DNA of 64,000 nucleotides, taken from contig JAEYOK010000016.1 in the NCBI GenBank assembly GCA_023411795.1, positions 124,001 to 188,000 of the forward strand, written 5' to 3'. A model generated the notes under the pieces. The model saw only the letters and a list, made by a program, of their open reading frames with translations, searched no databases and was not told where the DNA came from. Positions 1 through 9,119 of the stretch are shown here, piece by piece. The first letter of the stretch is position 1. Each line of letters begins with the position of its first letter. The position numbers and the translations under genes are program-made. The stretch comes from Bacillota bacterium (GTDB lineage: Bacteria > Bacillota > Clostridia > DSM-8532).

Positions 1-992
1 ACAGCAAACTTGTAAAAGTCATTATCACTGTCTTGATTGACCTGTTGGGTATGGTTTTGTTCCAAAGGTTTTCCATCGGTTTCCTTGGAGTCGGTTTGTG
101 TTTTTGCTTCACCAATATCATCTTTGGATATTGCCAGTTCCTCGGAATTTACATCTGTTGCCACAAGTTGAGAAGTTTGATCTTCCGGCTCCATTGAAAG
201 GGCATCGTTGAGCGTAGATACCTGTTCCCTGAGTTTTTCAATCAGCTGTCCGCACTTAGCTTTCAGATCATTAATAAAATCAGCATTTGACGGTTCTTTT
301 GTCTTGTCCAACTCCGATACAAATTGTAACAAACTATCTTTTTCCTCGCTCCCGCTTAGCTTTTCAATTAGACTGCTGATTTTTTCAACCAATTCAATGA
401 CTTCAGGGTCATTAGTCCCATTGCTCAGTTCGTTTACTATCTCCTTAAGTTTTTCGGTGTTGCCTTCCATAAGAGCCATAAGAAGCTCCATGGGAGAAAC
501 AGTTTGGTCTTCCGACAGGAGAACCTCATCCATTTCGGTGTTAACTGAGTCAGTGCCGGTTTGAGCGCTGATTGCTTCCAATTTTGCCATAAGCTCCTCA
601 AGAAGCGCAATCATTGCCTCCAAGGTATTAATCTCTTCTTCTATTTCCTTTTTAGGTCCGTCCTGTCCATCCTCAACTTTTTCAGTTTTTTTGGCACTCT
701 TCGTCTCTTCAGTGCCTGAAACCTTTGATTCCGAAGCTTTAACTGTTACACCCTTATCAGTGTTTCTGACCCCATTGACATCATCCTTCACCAGGCTCTC
801 TTTCGCTTGCATTGGTTCCGCTTTTTGCATGGGGCTTGATTTCCCGTTGATTTCACTTCTAGCTGCAATTCTTTCACTAAGTATGCTCATAAAAGTATCA
901 TCGGTTGAAAGCCCTCCTGCCGTACTTTTATAACTATTGCCCATAAATACGGGGTTTGTAAGCACAGCATTCATAATACTGTTTTGAGTCAT
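1..992 (-). CDS. fliK: Flagellar hook-length control protein FliK-like, C-terminus cut by window edge
   Basis: The reading frame is open from an ATG at 992 to the window edge, about 330 codons. A strong Shine-Dalgarno (AGGAGGTGA, at 998-1006) fixes the start. The visible part is a low-complexity, acidic, Glu/Lys/Ser-rich N-terminal region without cysteines, as is usual for the poorly conserved N-terminal two thirds of FliK. The conserved C-terminal Flg_hook domain would lie outside the window. The gene is last in the visible flagellar cluster, just after fliJ and a ylxF/motE-like gene, which is where fliK sits in Bacillus and Clostridia. FliK acts as a molecular ruler that measures hook length and switches export specificity through FlhB. 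Identification rests mainly on position and composition. Confidence 0.7.
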   Translation of the reverse strand, partial: MTQNSIMNAVLTNPVFMGNSYKSTAGGLSTDDTFMSILSERIAARSEINGKSSPMQKAEPMQAKESLVKDDVNGVRNTDKGVTVKASESKVSGTEETKSAKKTEKVEDGQDGPKKEIEEEINTLEAMIALLEELMAKLEAISAQTGTDSVNTEMDEVLLSEDQTVSPMELLMALMEGNTEKLKEIVNELSNGTNDPEVIELVEKISSLIEKLSGSEEKDSLLQFVSELDKTKEPSNADFINDLKAKCGQLIEKLREQVSTLNDALSMEPEDQTSQLVATDVNSEELAISKDDIGEAKTQTDSKETDGKPLEQNHTQQVNQDSDNDFYKFA

Positions 993-1080
993 TATTTCAC
1001 CTCCTTTCATTTCTATAGTATTTATATCGGAAATGTACTCTAGTTCAAAGAGTACATTTCGCACCGGTTCAATATGGAGA

Positions 1081-1902
1081 CTATCGTATATCTGCTTTCC
1101 GTGAAGCCATCTTGCTAATTATTTCAGCTGCCACCTCGGAATCCATGCTTTCAAGTATTAATCCCAGGGCATCAGCTTTTAGTCCCTCCACAATATCCAG
1201 CGCTGCTTCACTATCACTTTTGTATAGTTCTGTGAGAACACCGGCGGCCCTTTTCGGTTCCATCCCGGCAAAGGGTTTAGCCAGTTTAACCATCTCTTCG
1301 TCTATCACTGTTTGCGCAATAATTTCTTTATATATTTCAGCCGCTATTGTTTTGTCCACCTTCTCAAAATACTGCTTTAACCCGTCCTTATCACCAATAG
1401 CGATCAGTTTTGATATTTCTGCTTTTTCAGCAGCTAATTCTTCCTGCTCATGCTTTATGGTATCAAGAACAACCTTATTCTCGGCAAGCATTGCCTCGGC
1501 ATCCTCAGCTGACAGGTTTTCCTGATTCATTCTTTCAATCTCTTTATTAGCTTGTTCCAGGCTCTCATTAAGATCTTTTACCTTATTGCGGTATTCATCA
1601 TATTTCTCCAAAAGTTCCTTACTAGTAAGGTATTTTGGATCATCGGGGTCATAAGCTACAGGCTCTTTTGGAAGGGCAATCTTCAGAATCGGATTATCCT
1701 TTATCCTAGGCTTGATTGTATCGGCGAACCCATTAATATTGTTCTTTGTGAAAAAATAAAAAACCCCAAATGAAACCACTGCAACAACCAAAAGCGCTAA
1801 GAATACTACAAGAATAGAATGTAATATGCCTGCTGGCTTTTCTGAACGGTCGTTTATTACAGGTTCCGGGGTTTGTTCTGCTTGTTTATTTTTTTCTGCC
1901 AT
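1081..1902 (-). CDS. YlxF/MotE-like flagellar-cluster protein with MgtE N-domain-like C-terminus
   Basis: This 273-residue protein has a cytoplasmic N-terminus of about 27 residues, one hydrophobic segment near residues 28-51, a Glu/Lys-rich coiled coil near 90-160, and a C-terminal helical domain (about 185-270) resembling the MgtE N-terminal/FliG-like superhelix. It lies between fliJ and fliK, the position of ylxF in Bacillus. The family is annotated as a magnesium-transporter-like or MotE chaperone protein, but it carries no channel domain, so it is not a Mg2+ transporter. A role in motor or export-gate assembly is likely but unproven. The 11-nt gap to fliJ indicates co-transcription. Confidence 0.75.
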   Translation of the reverse strand: MAEKNKQAEQTPEPVINDRSEKPAGILHSILVVFLALLVVAVVSFGVFYFFTKNNINGFADTIKPRIKDNPILKIALPKEPVAYDPDDPKYLTSKELLEKYDEYRNKVKDLNESLEQANKEIERMNQENLSAEDAEAMLAENKVVLDTIKHEQEELAAEKAEISKLIAIGDKDGLKQYFEKVDKTIAAEIYKEIIAQTVIDEEMVKLAKPFAGMEPKRAAGVLTELYKSDSEAALDIVEGLKADALGLILESMDSEVAAEIISKMASRKADIR

Positions 1903-1913
1903 GAATAATCTCC

Positions 1914-2369
1914 TTAGCCGGTTCCATCCACTTTAGCAGCTTCTTTGTAACTAACAAGCTCGTCTACGCGCTGCTGTTCTTTTTTCTCTTCCTCTTTCAA
2001 ATACTCTTGGAACTCCTTTTCCTTAAGATTCTCCAGAACTTTTCTTTCTCTCATTATTTCTACGAGCTTTTCTCTTATTTTATCGACATTTTCCTGCTGC
2101 CTCTTAACATTCACCTCCTGCCTTTCCTTTGCTTTTTGAAGGTACTCTAAAAACGTTTTTAATTCCTTGATTTTCTCACGCTGAATGGTTCCCTGACATG
2201 CTTTTCTAAAGTCATTTGTGGAAACGTCAATATTATCCTCTATGACACGGAGTTTATCTTTTTCTTCCTCCAGCTTCATAACGGCTATACCCAATTCATT
2301 CTTTGCATTTTTTTCGAATTGCTCTTTAAGCTTTAAGAGTGTTTGCAAACGAAATTTGAAACTTGGCAT
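1914..2369 (-). CDS. fliJ: Flagellar export chaperone FliJ
   Basis: The 151-residue protein is almost entirely charged coiled coil (Lys/Glu/Gln-rich) and begins with the typical FliJ pattern of Phe, Arg and Leu followed by LLKLKEQ. FliJ is the soluble stalk protein of the type III flagellar export apparatus. It inserts into the FliI hexamer and contacts FlhA. It lies 23 nt downstream of fliI, the standard order. The length is normal for the family. The sequence alone would be ambiguous because coiled coils look alike, but context makes the call firm. Confidence 0.85.
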   Translation of the reverse strand: MPSFKFRLQTLLKLKEQFEKNAKNELGIAVMKLEEEKDKLRVIEDNIDVSTNDFRKACQGTIQREKIKELKTFLEYLQKAKERQEVNVKRQQENVDKIREKLVEIMRERKVLENLKEKEFQEYLKEEEKKEQQRVDELVSYKEAAKVDGTG

Positions 2370-2392
2370 TTAACCCCCATTAAGACAATAAT

Positions 2393-3709
2393 TCAGATCT
2401 CTACAGACTTTTTCAAGAGCTCGACAGTTTCGTTATATGTGAAGCGATCAGTTGTGTTTTGAGTTAAAAATTGGTTTATTCCTTTGTTTAATTTAATAGA
2501 TAAATCAATATCCGGATTACTTCCCTTTACATATGCCCCTACGTTTATCAGGTCTTCGGCATCCCTGTAAATTGCTAAATTGCGGCGAAGCTCACTAGCC
2601 CCCGCCTTATGATTTTTATCTACAATATCAGTCATAACACGGCTTATAGAAGCCAAGACATCGATGGCAGGATAGTGATTTCGATGGGCCAGCTGCCTTG
2701 AAAGAACTATATGACCGTCTAAGATACCTCTTGCGGTATCGGTTATAGGTTCATTCATATCATCCCCGTCAACCAGTACTGAGTAAAGTCCTGTTATGGA
2801 ACCGGTAGACGAGGTACCCGAACGTTCCAGAAGCTTTGGCATGGCAGCATAAACAGATGGTGTATACCCTCTTGTTACAGGGGGTTCACCAACAGCAAGC
2901 CCTATTTCTCTTTGAGCCATTGAAAAACGAGTCAGAGAATCCATCAGAAGAAGGACATCCTTGCCGCAATCCCTGAAGTATTCTGCAATTGCAGTTGCCA
3001 CCAAAGCCCCTTTTAAGCGTATAAGAGCCGGTTGATCCGAAGTCGCTATAACAACCACAGAACGCTTTAAGCCTTCATCACCTAAATCACGCTCTAAAAA
3101 GTCCCTAACCTCACGGCCACGCTCGCCTATTAACGCAATAACATTAATATCGGCCTTTGTATTCCTTGCAATCATACCTAAAAGGGTTGATTTTCCTACA
3201 CCGCTGCCTGCAAAGATACCCATTCTTTGGCCTTTACCGACTGTCAAAAGGCCATCTAAACATTTTACACCCAGGGGCAGAACCTGAGTTATTCTGGGAC
3301 GGGTCATGGGGTTCGGGGGCATATTACTTACAGGATAGTACTTTTCAATATCCAATGGTCCTTTGCCGTCCATCGGGTTTCCCAAGCCATCCAGAACCCT
3401 GCCTAAAAGGCTTTGCCCAACACCTACTTCAAGGTCCCTATCAGCTGCCACCACAAGATTTCCGGGGCCGATGCCCGACATGTCCCCAATAGGCATGAGC
3501 AATACTTGCTTATCTTTAAAACCAACAACTTCAGCCAGTACAGATCGGTTATTATGGGAGACAATATGACATAAGGCCCCGATATGTGTTTCGGGGCCCT
3601 CAGACTCGATAGTGAGGCCTACAACCTTTGTCACCTTGCCCGAATATCGAACAAAGCTGCGAGAATCCAATAATTTCTGATATTTATCCAAAGAAATCTT
3701 ATCATTCAT
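2393..3709 (-). CDS. fliI: Flagellum-specific export ATPase FliI
   Basis: FliI is the F1-beta-like ATPase of the flagellar type III export machine. It works at the cytoplasmic face of the basal body with FliH and FliJ. A Walker A motif (GSGVGKST) lies about 170 residues from the start and a Walker B (VLLLMD) about 85 residues later, followed by the family signature RGYTPSVYA. Three starts are possible: GTG at 3724, ATG at 3721 and ATG at 3709. I prefer 3709 because GGGTGA stands 11 nt before it. The upstream starts would overlap the end of fliH. The length of about 438 residues is normal. Confidence 0.95.
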   Translation of the reverse strand: MNDKISLDKYQKLLDSRSFVRYSGKVTKVVGLTIESEGPETHIGALCHIVSHNNRSVLAEVVGFKDKQVLLMPIGDMSGIGPGNLVVAADRDLEVGVGQSLLGRVLDGLGNPMDGKGPLDIEKYYPVSNMPPNPMTRPRITQVLPLGVKCLDGLLTVGKGQRMGIFAGSGVGKSTLLGMIARNTKADINVIALIGERGREVRDFLERDLGDEGLKRSVVVIATSDQPALIRLKGALVATAIAEYFRDCGKDVLLLMDSLTRFSMAQREIGLAVGEPPVTRGYTPSVYAAMPKLLERSGTSSTGSITGLYSVLVDGDDMNEPITDTARGILDGHIVLSRQLAHRNHYPAIDVLASISRVMTDIVDKNHKAGASELRRNLAIYRDAEDLINVGAYVKGSNPDIDLSIKLNKGINQFLTQNTTDRFTYNETVELLKKSVEI

Positions 3710-3710
3710 T

Positions 3711-4484
3711 TTAAAGTTCATCACCCATCAGTTCATAAAATGCTTTTCTGATACTTTCCATACGAACATCGACACTGCCGTCTATTGAGCCAAAGCCTGT
3801 ATCAATTACACATGAGCCCTTCTCTAATGTTCCGTCTTTCTTTATTTCCAGTTCATTCAGGCCCTTAACCGACGAGCGTAGTTTCTCTTCATTTTCAACA
3901 ATAAACTCATAATCTTCAGGGGATACTTTAAGCACAACATTATCCCTATTGCTGCAGGCACTAATTGTTTCCCTGACCACACCTAAAATAGCTTCTTGAT
4001 TATTGCGAATTTCGTCGCCCACAACCTTTGCCGCAATATTTATGACCAGTTTTACAATATCATGTTCAACTAATGCTATAGTTTCATCGTACTCCTGCTT
4101 ACTACGTTCCTTATACTCAACAGCTTCTGCAATCAAATTACTATAATTCTGCTGGGCAAGCTCTTCTCCGTATCTGTAGCCCTCTTCCTTAGCCTTTTGC
4201 TCAATATCAGATACTTCACTTTTTATCTTTTCCATAGCTTCGCCATACAGTCTTTCGGCCTCAAGCTCTGCTTCTCTTTTAATTAATGCGGCTTCTTCTT
4301 TTGCTTTATGTATAATATCCTGGCTGATTATTAAGTCTTTTTCCTGATCATCCTTTGCTGCAGCAGCCTCTTCAAAAATATCCTCAATAACTGAACGCTG
4401 CGGCTCACTCTGCTTCATTTTATATGGAGTTCCTATATTCACCTGATTACGTTTATACACGCCATAACCATAGGAATTATTCAT
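3711..4484 (-). CDS. fliH: Flagellar assembly protein FliH
   Basis: This 257-residue protein has a long Ala/Glu/Lys-rich helical centre (about residues 45-140) and a C-terminal V-type ATPase E-subunit-like domain with the motif EKGSCVIDTGFGSIDGSVD, typical of FliH/YscL. It regulates FliI and docks it at the export gate through FliN and FlhA. The gene ends at the fliI start and follows fliG by 72 nt. FliH proteins are variable, so the N-terminus cannot be checked, but GGGGA lies about 11 nt upstream of the ATG. Confidence 0.88.
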   Translation of the reverse strand: MNNSYGYGVYKRNQVNIGTPYKMKQSEPQRSVIEDIFEEAAAAKDDQEKDLIISQDIIHKAKEEAALIKREAELEAERLYGEAMEKIKSEVSDIEQKAKEEGYRYGEELAQQNYSNLIAEAVEYKERSKQEYDETIALVEHDIVKLVINIAAKVVGDEIRNNQEAILGVVRETISACSNRDNVVLKVSPEDYEFIVENEEKLRSSVKGLNELEIKKDGTLEKGSCVIDTGFGSIDGSVDVRMESIRKAFYELMGDEL

Positions 4485-4556
4485 TACTTATTAAGTCCCC
4501 TCTGTATTTCCTTAATTCCTCTAGGAATTACTTATCACTTGTTAATTCTCCTCAAC

Positions 4557-5579
4557 TTATACGACTATTTCGTCGCCTCCGCCACGTGAAATAATTATTT
4601 CACCTGCATCTTCCAGCTTTCTGATAACATTTACTATCTTCTGCTGAGCTTCTTCAACATCCTTCAAGCGGACAGGACCCATATATTCCAAATCTTCCTT
4701 AATCATTTCAGAAAGACGTTTTGACATATTGTTGTATATAAGATTCTGAACCTCTTCGGTTGCTCCTTTCAACGCAAGAGCCAATTGGCTGTTATCAACT
4801 TCATGCAAGAATCTCTGTACAGAACGATTGTCAAGCTGCAGAATATCCTCGAAGACGAACATCCTCTTTCTGATTTCCTCTGCAAGATCTGTATCCTCTA
4901 TTTCCAACGAATCCATAATGAATTTCTCTGTTCCTCTGTCTACTGAGTTCAAAACATCAACAATAGCCTGGATACCACCAACGGCTGTAAAGTCCTCTGT
5001 GACAAGCGCTGATAGTTTTTTCTCAAGAACTCTCTCCACATCCTTTATAATTTCAGGAGAAGTTCTATCCATGGTTGCTATTCTCTTTGCAACATCAGCC
5101 TGTTTATCCTGAGGTAAAGCAGATAATACCGCAGCAGATTGATTGGGTTTTAAGTATGACAAAATAAGTGCTATTGTCTGCGGATGCTCACTTTGAATAA
5201 AATTAAGAACTTGTGCCGGATCAGCCTTACGTACAAAATCGAAGGGACGAACCTGAAGGGAAACCGTCAGCTTATTAATAATCTCCATGGTTTTCTCTGC
5301 TCCCATGGCCTTCTCAAGAATATCCTTGGCATACCCGATACCGCCCTCGGTTATATATTGCTGGGCAAGGCATATCTGATAAAATTCGCTTAATACCTTT
5401 TCTCTCTCTCCGGGAGAAACGGTTCTGATATTAGCTATTTCCAATGTCAATTGCTCTATTTCTTCTTCTTTCAGATGCTTAAAAATCTGGGCTGATCGCT
5501 CTGGCCCGAGGGTAATAAGAAGCATGGCAGCCTTTTCTCTACCTGACATATCCCTTAATGTATCACTCTTTAATGCCAT
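4557..5579 (-). CDS. fliG: Flagellar motor switch protein FliG
   Basis: FliG forms the torque-generating part of the C-ring and contacts FliF through its N-terminus and the stator through its C-terminal charged helix. The sequence has the conserved opening GREKAAMLLITLGPE, the middle-domain EHPQTIALILSYL motif and a C-terminal domain with the conserved FVFEDI. The frame can start at 5591, but that ATG directly abuts GGAGGTGG. The ATG at 5579 is preceded by GGAG with a 6-nt spacer and gives the usual N-terminus (MALKSDTLRDMSGREK), so I choose it. The product is about 340 residues, the family norm. Confidence 0.96.
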   Translation of the reverse strand: MALKSDTLRDMSGREKAAMLLITLGPERSAQIFKHLKEEEIEQLTLEIANIRTVSPGEREKVLSEFYQICLAQQYITEGGIGYAKDILEKAMGAEKTMEIINKLTVSLQVRPFDFVRKADPAQVLNFIQSEHPQTIALILSYLKPNQSAAVLSALPQDKQADVAKRIATMDRTSPEIIKDVERVLEKKLSALVTEDFTAVGGIQAIVDVLNSVDRGTEKFIMDSLEIEDTDLAEEIRKRMFVFEDILQLDNRSVQRFLHEVDNSQLALALKGATEEVQNLIYNNMSKRLSEMIKEDLEYMGPVRLKDVEEAQQKIVNVIRKLEDAGEIIISRGGGDEIVV

Positions 5580-5609
5580 AACGTTCTCCATCCACCTCCA
5601 GATAAAATA

Positions 5610-7184
5610 CTATTCCCAATCCTCGGCAATCCAGTTCCTCAATAGCTGTGCAACGGCGTCAGGATTTTGCTGAACAAATTTCTCAATTTGTTTTTTAAGT
5701 TCTGATTGCTCCTGAAGGTTTATATCTAGTAACTCTTCCCCCGATTCGCTGGGAGCTGTCCCGGCGCTTCCTGCCGCAGCAGCTTCCAAAGCAGCAGCTT
5801 CAACACTCTGAACAACCTTCTTCCTAGGCATAGCTGTAATAACCATTACTACTAGCAAAATCAGCATAAGGGCATAGAATCCGAATTGATCGAACAGCAG
5901 AGTTACGGTATCCATAAAGGTAGTTTCCGGTACTGTCTCGGCTGCAAGCTTCTGAATGCTAATGGTTATATTCTCCATAGGAACACCTGTGGCAGCATAT
6001 GCAGACTGTCTGACTTGATTCATATACTCCTGTGTAAGGCCATCAGCGTTCTGAATTCTATTACCATACCACAACGAAATTGACATGGTGGATTGCTCGT
6101 TAATAAGTTTTCCCACAGCCTTTTCTGCTTGCTCATTGGTTTGGTTGTATATGTACTCCTTAACAGTGTGATCCTTATCGTATTGAGAATTCCCTTCTTC
6201 ATCAATCTGGTAACTTGTGGTTCCTTGCGGGTTTGTATCGGTTCCCGGGATATCCCCGGCATCACCATTGGTCAAAGACTCTTTAAGAATCTCCTCATTT
6301 AATACGGCATCCTCATCTTCGATAGGGCGGCCATACTTAGTAGATGAACTTTTTAATGTATCAAAATCAAGAACCGCATTTGCAGAAACGCTCATGGTGT
6401 CAAAAAATTCATTCTGAGCTACTCCTATTTTGAAGAAGTCGTAGACCTTGTTTTCCAACTCAAGCTGTCTCTGACGACGCATTTCATCTTGGGTACTGGC
6501 TTTTACCAGCTCAGTCTGATCATAATCTCTGGATAGGGGATTAAGATTGTGATCAACAATTGTTATTCTATCAGCCGGAATTCCTAGGGATGCGGCAACT
6601 ACCTTAGCAGCGGCATCCACTTGATCAGGAGTTAGCGCTTTTTTTGTTTTCAACATAACATAAGCGCTGCCCTTCTGATTTTCAGCTTCAGATGAAACCC
6701 AATAGGTTTTTTCAGGTTTTGAGTACTGTACGGTAGCAGTTTCAACATTCTCAAATTTTTTGAGTTTGTAAACTAAATCGTTTGTAAGATAGTTTTTCCA
6801 AAGATTCTCCTTATCTCCTTCGGTAGCGGTTAATGACAGTTTGCCCCAGGTGTCGGCAAAAGTAACCTCAGGGGAAACCAAACCTTGAGTACTTAAGTCA
6901 AACTCCACATCCGCTTTTCGTTTACTATCAACATAAATCTGATTTTGACCTTTCTTATATGAGATATTATTCTCAGTAAGATAATTAACAACCGGCTGGA
7001 GATCAATATCCTCTGTGGAATCAAAAAGTGGTACATATTCAACTCTTAATGTTAAAATCAGCGTTACAACAACGGCAGCAATTAAAACACCCGCCATAAT
7101 GAAGATACGCGTTTTTTGTCCTTTTTCAAGATCATTCCAGAAGCTTTTTACCTTATCTAAAAGCTTTTTTATTCCTTCCGGCAT
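5610..7184 (-). CDS. fliF: Flagellar MS-ring protein FliF
   Basis: FliF builds the MS ring in the cytoplasmic membrane, the foundation of the basal body. The sequence shows a first membrane segment near residues 25-46, YscJ/FliF-type periplasmic ring-building domains (including VEYVPLF and the TATVQYSKPEK region), a Ser/Thr/Gly-rich variable loop, a second membrane helix near 435-455, and an acidic C-terminal tail ending in LRNWIAEDWE, which binds FliG. The upstream GTG at 7196 overlaps the Shine-Dalgarno GGAGG (7190-7194), so the ATG at 7184 with a 5-nt spacer is the start. Confidence 0.96.
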   Translation of the reverse strand: MPEGIKKLLDKVKSFWNDLEKGQKTRIFIMAGVLIAAVVVTLILTLRVEYVPLFDSTEDIDLQPVVNYLTENNISYKKGQNQIYVDSKRKADVEFDLSTQGLVSPEVTFADTWGKLSLTATEGDKENLWKNYLTNDLVYKLKKFENVETATVQYSKPEKTYWVSSEAENQKGSAYVMLKTKKALTPDQVDAAAKVVAASLGIPADRITIVDHNLNPLSRDYDQTELVKASTQDEMRRQRQLELENKVYDFFKIGVAQNEFFDTMSVSANAVLDFDTLKSSSTKYGRPIEDEDAVLNEEILKESLTNGDAGDIPGTDTNPQGTTSYQIDEEGNSQYDKDHTVKEYIYNQTNEQAEKAVGKLINEQSTMSISLWYGNRIQNADGLTQEYMNQVRQSAYAATGVPMENITISIQKLAAETVPETTFMDTVTLLFDQFGFYALMLILLVVMVITAMPRKKVVQSVEAAALEAAAAGSAGTAPSESGEELLDINLQEQSELKKQIEKFVQQNPDAVAQLLRNWIAEDWE

Positions 7185-7311
7185 AACAACCTCCACGCCG
7201 TATCACAGAGGTACGCATCTGAATTATAAATATTAATTAAAGTTTTCATGCTAACCTCCCGATGAAGGCTTTTCTAAAGTATTTTAAGACCTCATCTTAA
7301 GTAAATAAATA

Positions 7312-7608
7312 TCAAATCTGCATTCTCATTATCTCCTGATATGCTTCCAAAACCTTGTTGCGGACTTCCATAACAAACTGCAATGATATGGAAGCTTTTT
7401 CGCTGGCAATTAAAACCGAATGTATATCATCAGTATTACCTGCTATAAAATCTTCGGTCATCTTTGTAGATTCTTGTTCAAGGGTGTTTACATTATTCAG
7501 GGCATCCATTAAAAGATCTTTAAAATTAACGCTATCATCTGTTTTGTTTACTGTCTTTACAGATGATGCAATAAAATCGTTAATAGTGCTAATTCCTTGT
7601 ACAGCCAT
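7312..7608 (-). CDS. fliE: Flagellar hook-basal body protein FliE
   Basis: FliE (98 residues) links the MS ring to the proximal rod and is among the first proteins exported. The C-terminal half contains the conserved SLQFVMEVRNKVLEAYQEI, diagnostic of FliE. The gene lies between flgC and fliF as in other Firmicutes and has GGAGG 10 nt before its ATG. About 130 nt separate it from fliF. Confidence 0.95.
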   Translation of the reverse strand: MAVQGISTINDFIASSVKTVNKTDDSVNFKDLLMDALNNVNTLEQESTKMTEDFIAGNTDDIHSVLIASEKASISLQFVMEVRNKVLEAYQEIMRMQI

Positions 7609-7640
7609 TTAATAAAGACCTCCTTATCCTTTGTGTTGGA

Positions 7641-8087
7641 TTATCTGCCTATTTCGAGAGCCTTTGAAGCCATTGACTTTGAAGCGTTAAGCGCTGTTAT
7701 ATTAGCTTCATAAGCACGCGTTGCAGATATCATATTAACCATTTCGGTAACAATCTCAATATTTGGCATCTGCACAATACCATTCTCATCGGCATCCGGG
7801 TGGCTTGGATCATAGACTTCTTTAAAAGGAGTCGGATCCTCAACTACCCCGGTAACTCTAACACCACCGCCTGCTAAAATGTTTTTTCGACTTTGCTCTG
7901 AAAGATATTGAGAAAAGGGTATATCGGCTTCCTTTTCCTGAAACACAACTGTCTTTCTTCTATATGGTGTACCGTCTTCTGTCCGTGTCGTATTAACATT
8001 AGCTATATTCTGGGATATTACATCCATTCGAAGGCGCTGTGCGGTAAGCGCTGAAGCACTAATATTAAATGAATTAAAAAGTCCCAT
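7641..8087 (-). CDS. flgC: Flagellar basal-body rod protein FlgC
   Basis: FlgC is a proximal-rod subunit exported through the flagellar type III system. This 148-residue protein has the rod/hook N-terminal motif (SALTAQRLRMDVISQNIANVNT) and the C-terminal heptad region of the FlgC/FlgG family (VNMISATRAYEANITALNA). It follows flgB by three nucleotides and has AGGAGG upstream, so the two are translated from one message. Confidence 0.96.
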   Translation of the reverse strand: MGLFNSFNISASALTAQRLRMDVISQNIANVNTTRTEDGTPYRRKTVVFQEKEADIPFSQYLSEQSRKNILAGGGVRVTGVVEDPTPFKEVYDPSHPDADENGIVQMPNIEIVTEMVNMISATRAYEANITALNASKSMASKALEIGR

Positions 8088-8090
8088 TTA

Positions 8091-8471
8091 TTATGCGCCT
8101 CCTTTTATAACTGTTCTTAATTTTTGAAAGTCCCCGTTTATTTTTTGTATCAGCGTATTATAGCGCAGGCTATTTGCTGCCAATAAAGCCATTTCATTTT
8201 CGATATCTACATTGTTTCCGTCACTTCTATAGGATGATTCGGTCGGATCTTCGGTTATTTGAATCCCTTCGGAAGATAACCTTGATTTACCCTGTGATAT
8301 ACTTCCCGTTTTCATCTCATTACTCAGAAATTCCTCAAATTGAACTACCTTTCTCTTGTAACCGGGTGTATCAACGTTGGCTATATTTTGAGAAATGACA
8401 TCATTTCTAAGCCAAGCCGCATCAAGGCCTCGCTCAATATTGTTTTTTGTGAACAAAAGGTTGGAAAGCAC
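8091..8471 (-). CDS. flgB: Flagellar basal-body rod protein FlgB
   Basis: FlgB (126 residues) is the first rod subunit above FliE. It carries the conserved rod motif LRNDVISQNIANVDTPGYKR near residues 21-41 and a C-terminal helix rich in Asn and Leu. The start codon is GTG at 8471, preceded by AAGGAG. It is the first gene of the flagellar operon, with about 320 nt of non-coding DNA upstream that should hold the operon promoter. Confidence 0.95.
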   Translation of the reverse strand: MLSNLLFTKNNIERGLDAAWLRNDVISQNIANVDTPGYKRKVVQFEEFLSNEMKTGSISQGKSRLSSEGIQITEDPTESSYRSDGNNVDIENEMALLAANSLRYNTLIQKINGDFQKLRTVIKGGA

Positions 8472-8794
8472 AGAATCATCTCCTTTTCAAAAATTGCTAA
8501 CCGCAATCCTTTTTATCCTTCGTTAAAAGAAGGTACAAAATGCACAATAGTGTACCTACTTTAAAATATACCACAATATATTGACAGATACAACAAAAGT
8601 TCTGTCAACATATAAAATTTTCTGCATTAATTATACATTTTTTCGTGAAATTTGTCGGATATTTTATACATTTTAAAGGAATAATAAAAAAACTATTTAA
8701 TCGAGAAAAATTAAAATATTTCATTTTGCACCATAACTTACTACTTATAATCAAGAGAAGCTAAGCCATAATAAGTATTGAGGAGGTGAGATTA
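8472..8794. other. Divergent intergenic region between flgB and a SASP gene
   Basis: This AT-rich stretch of 323 nt separates the flagellar operon (leftward) from the SASP gene (rightward). It contains a candidate sigma-A promoter for flgB (8565-8593) and a TTGACA at 8603-8608 (minus strand) without a matching -10. On the plus strand CATAATA (8767-8773) resembles a sigma-G -10, but it lies too close to the ribosome binding site. I therefore do not assign the SASP promoter. No small gene is visible. Confidence 0.5.
8565..8593 (-). promoter_or_regulatory. Candidate sigma-A promoter of the flagellar operon
   Basis: On the minus strand TTGTAT (8593-8588) is followed by a 17-nt spacer and TATATT (8570-8565), about 95 nt upstream of the flgB start. 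The match is moderate. No clear sigma-D motif was seen. Confidence 0.35.
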
Positions 8795-8995
8795 ATGGCA
8801 ACTAGTTCATCTAGCAACAGCAAAACTCAGTTTGACAACATGAAGTACGAGATCGCCGGCCAGCTTGGTATCAACTTAAAGCAGGGCTACAATGGTGATT
8901 TAACTTCTCGTGAAGCCGGAACAATCGGCGGTAACATCGTTAAAAAAGTATTCCAGACCTATACAGGAAATCAGTATCCTCAGCAGAAACAATAA
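8795..8995 (+). CDS. Alpha/beta-type small acid-soluble spore protein (SASP)
   Basis: The 66-residue product coats DNA in the dormant spore, switches it to A-form and protects it from UV and heat. It carries both family signatures: KYEIAGQLG, which contains the Glu-Ile bond cut by the Gpr protease at germination, and LTSREAGTIGGNIVKK. The gpr gene is also in this window (46197-47198). The upstream GTG at 8786 lies inside the Shine-Dalgarno GGAGGTG (8782-8788), so the ATG at 8795 is the start. The gene is monocistronic and ends at a bidirectional terminator. Confidence 0.96.
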   Translation: MATSSSSNSKTQFDNMKYEIAGQLGINLKQGYNGDLTSREAGTIGGNIVKKVFQTYTGNQYPQQKQ

Positions 8996-9058
8996 TGATT
9001 CTTCTGCAAGAAGTCATTTTTAATGGCTTATAAGTAAACAATTAAGGTCCAGTTTCAT

Positions 9059-9098
9059 AAAAGGGGCTTTATCGAAAAATCGATGGCCCCTTTTTTAT
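9059..9098 (+). terminator. Bidirectional rho-independent terminator
   Basis: AAGGGGC pairs with GCCCCTT, with an inner ATCGA/TCGAT stem, followed by TTTTTT. The reverse strand also ends in a T run. It therefore serves both the SASP gene and the convergent gerW/scpAB transcript. Confidence 0.9.
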
Positions 9099-9119
9099 TG
9101 CAATTGTCAAATAATATTA

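Noticed and set aside
8767..8773. CATAATA as sigma-G -10 of the SASP gene
   Set aside because: It lies only about 9 nt from the ribosome site (8782), so the transcript leader would be too short, and the candidate -35 matches poorly.
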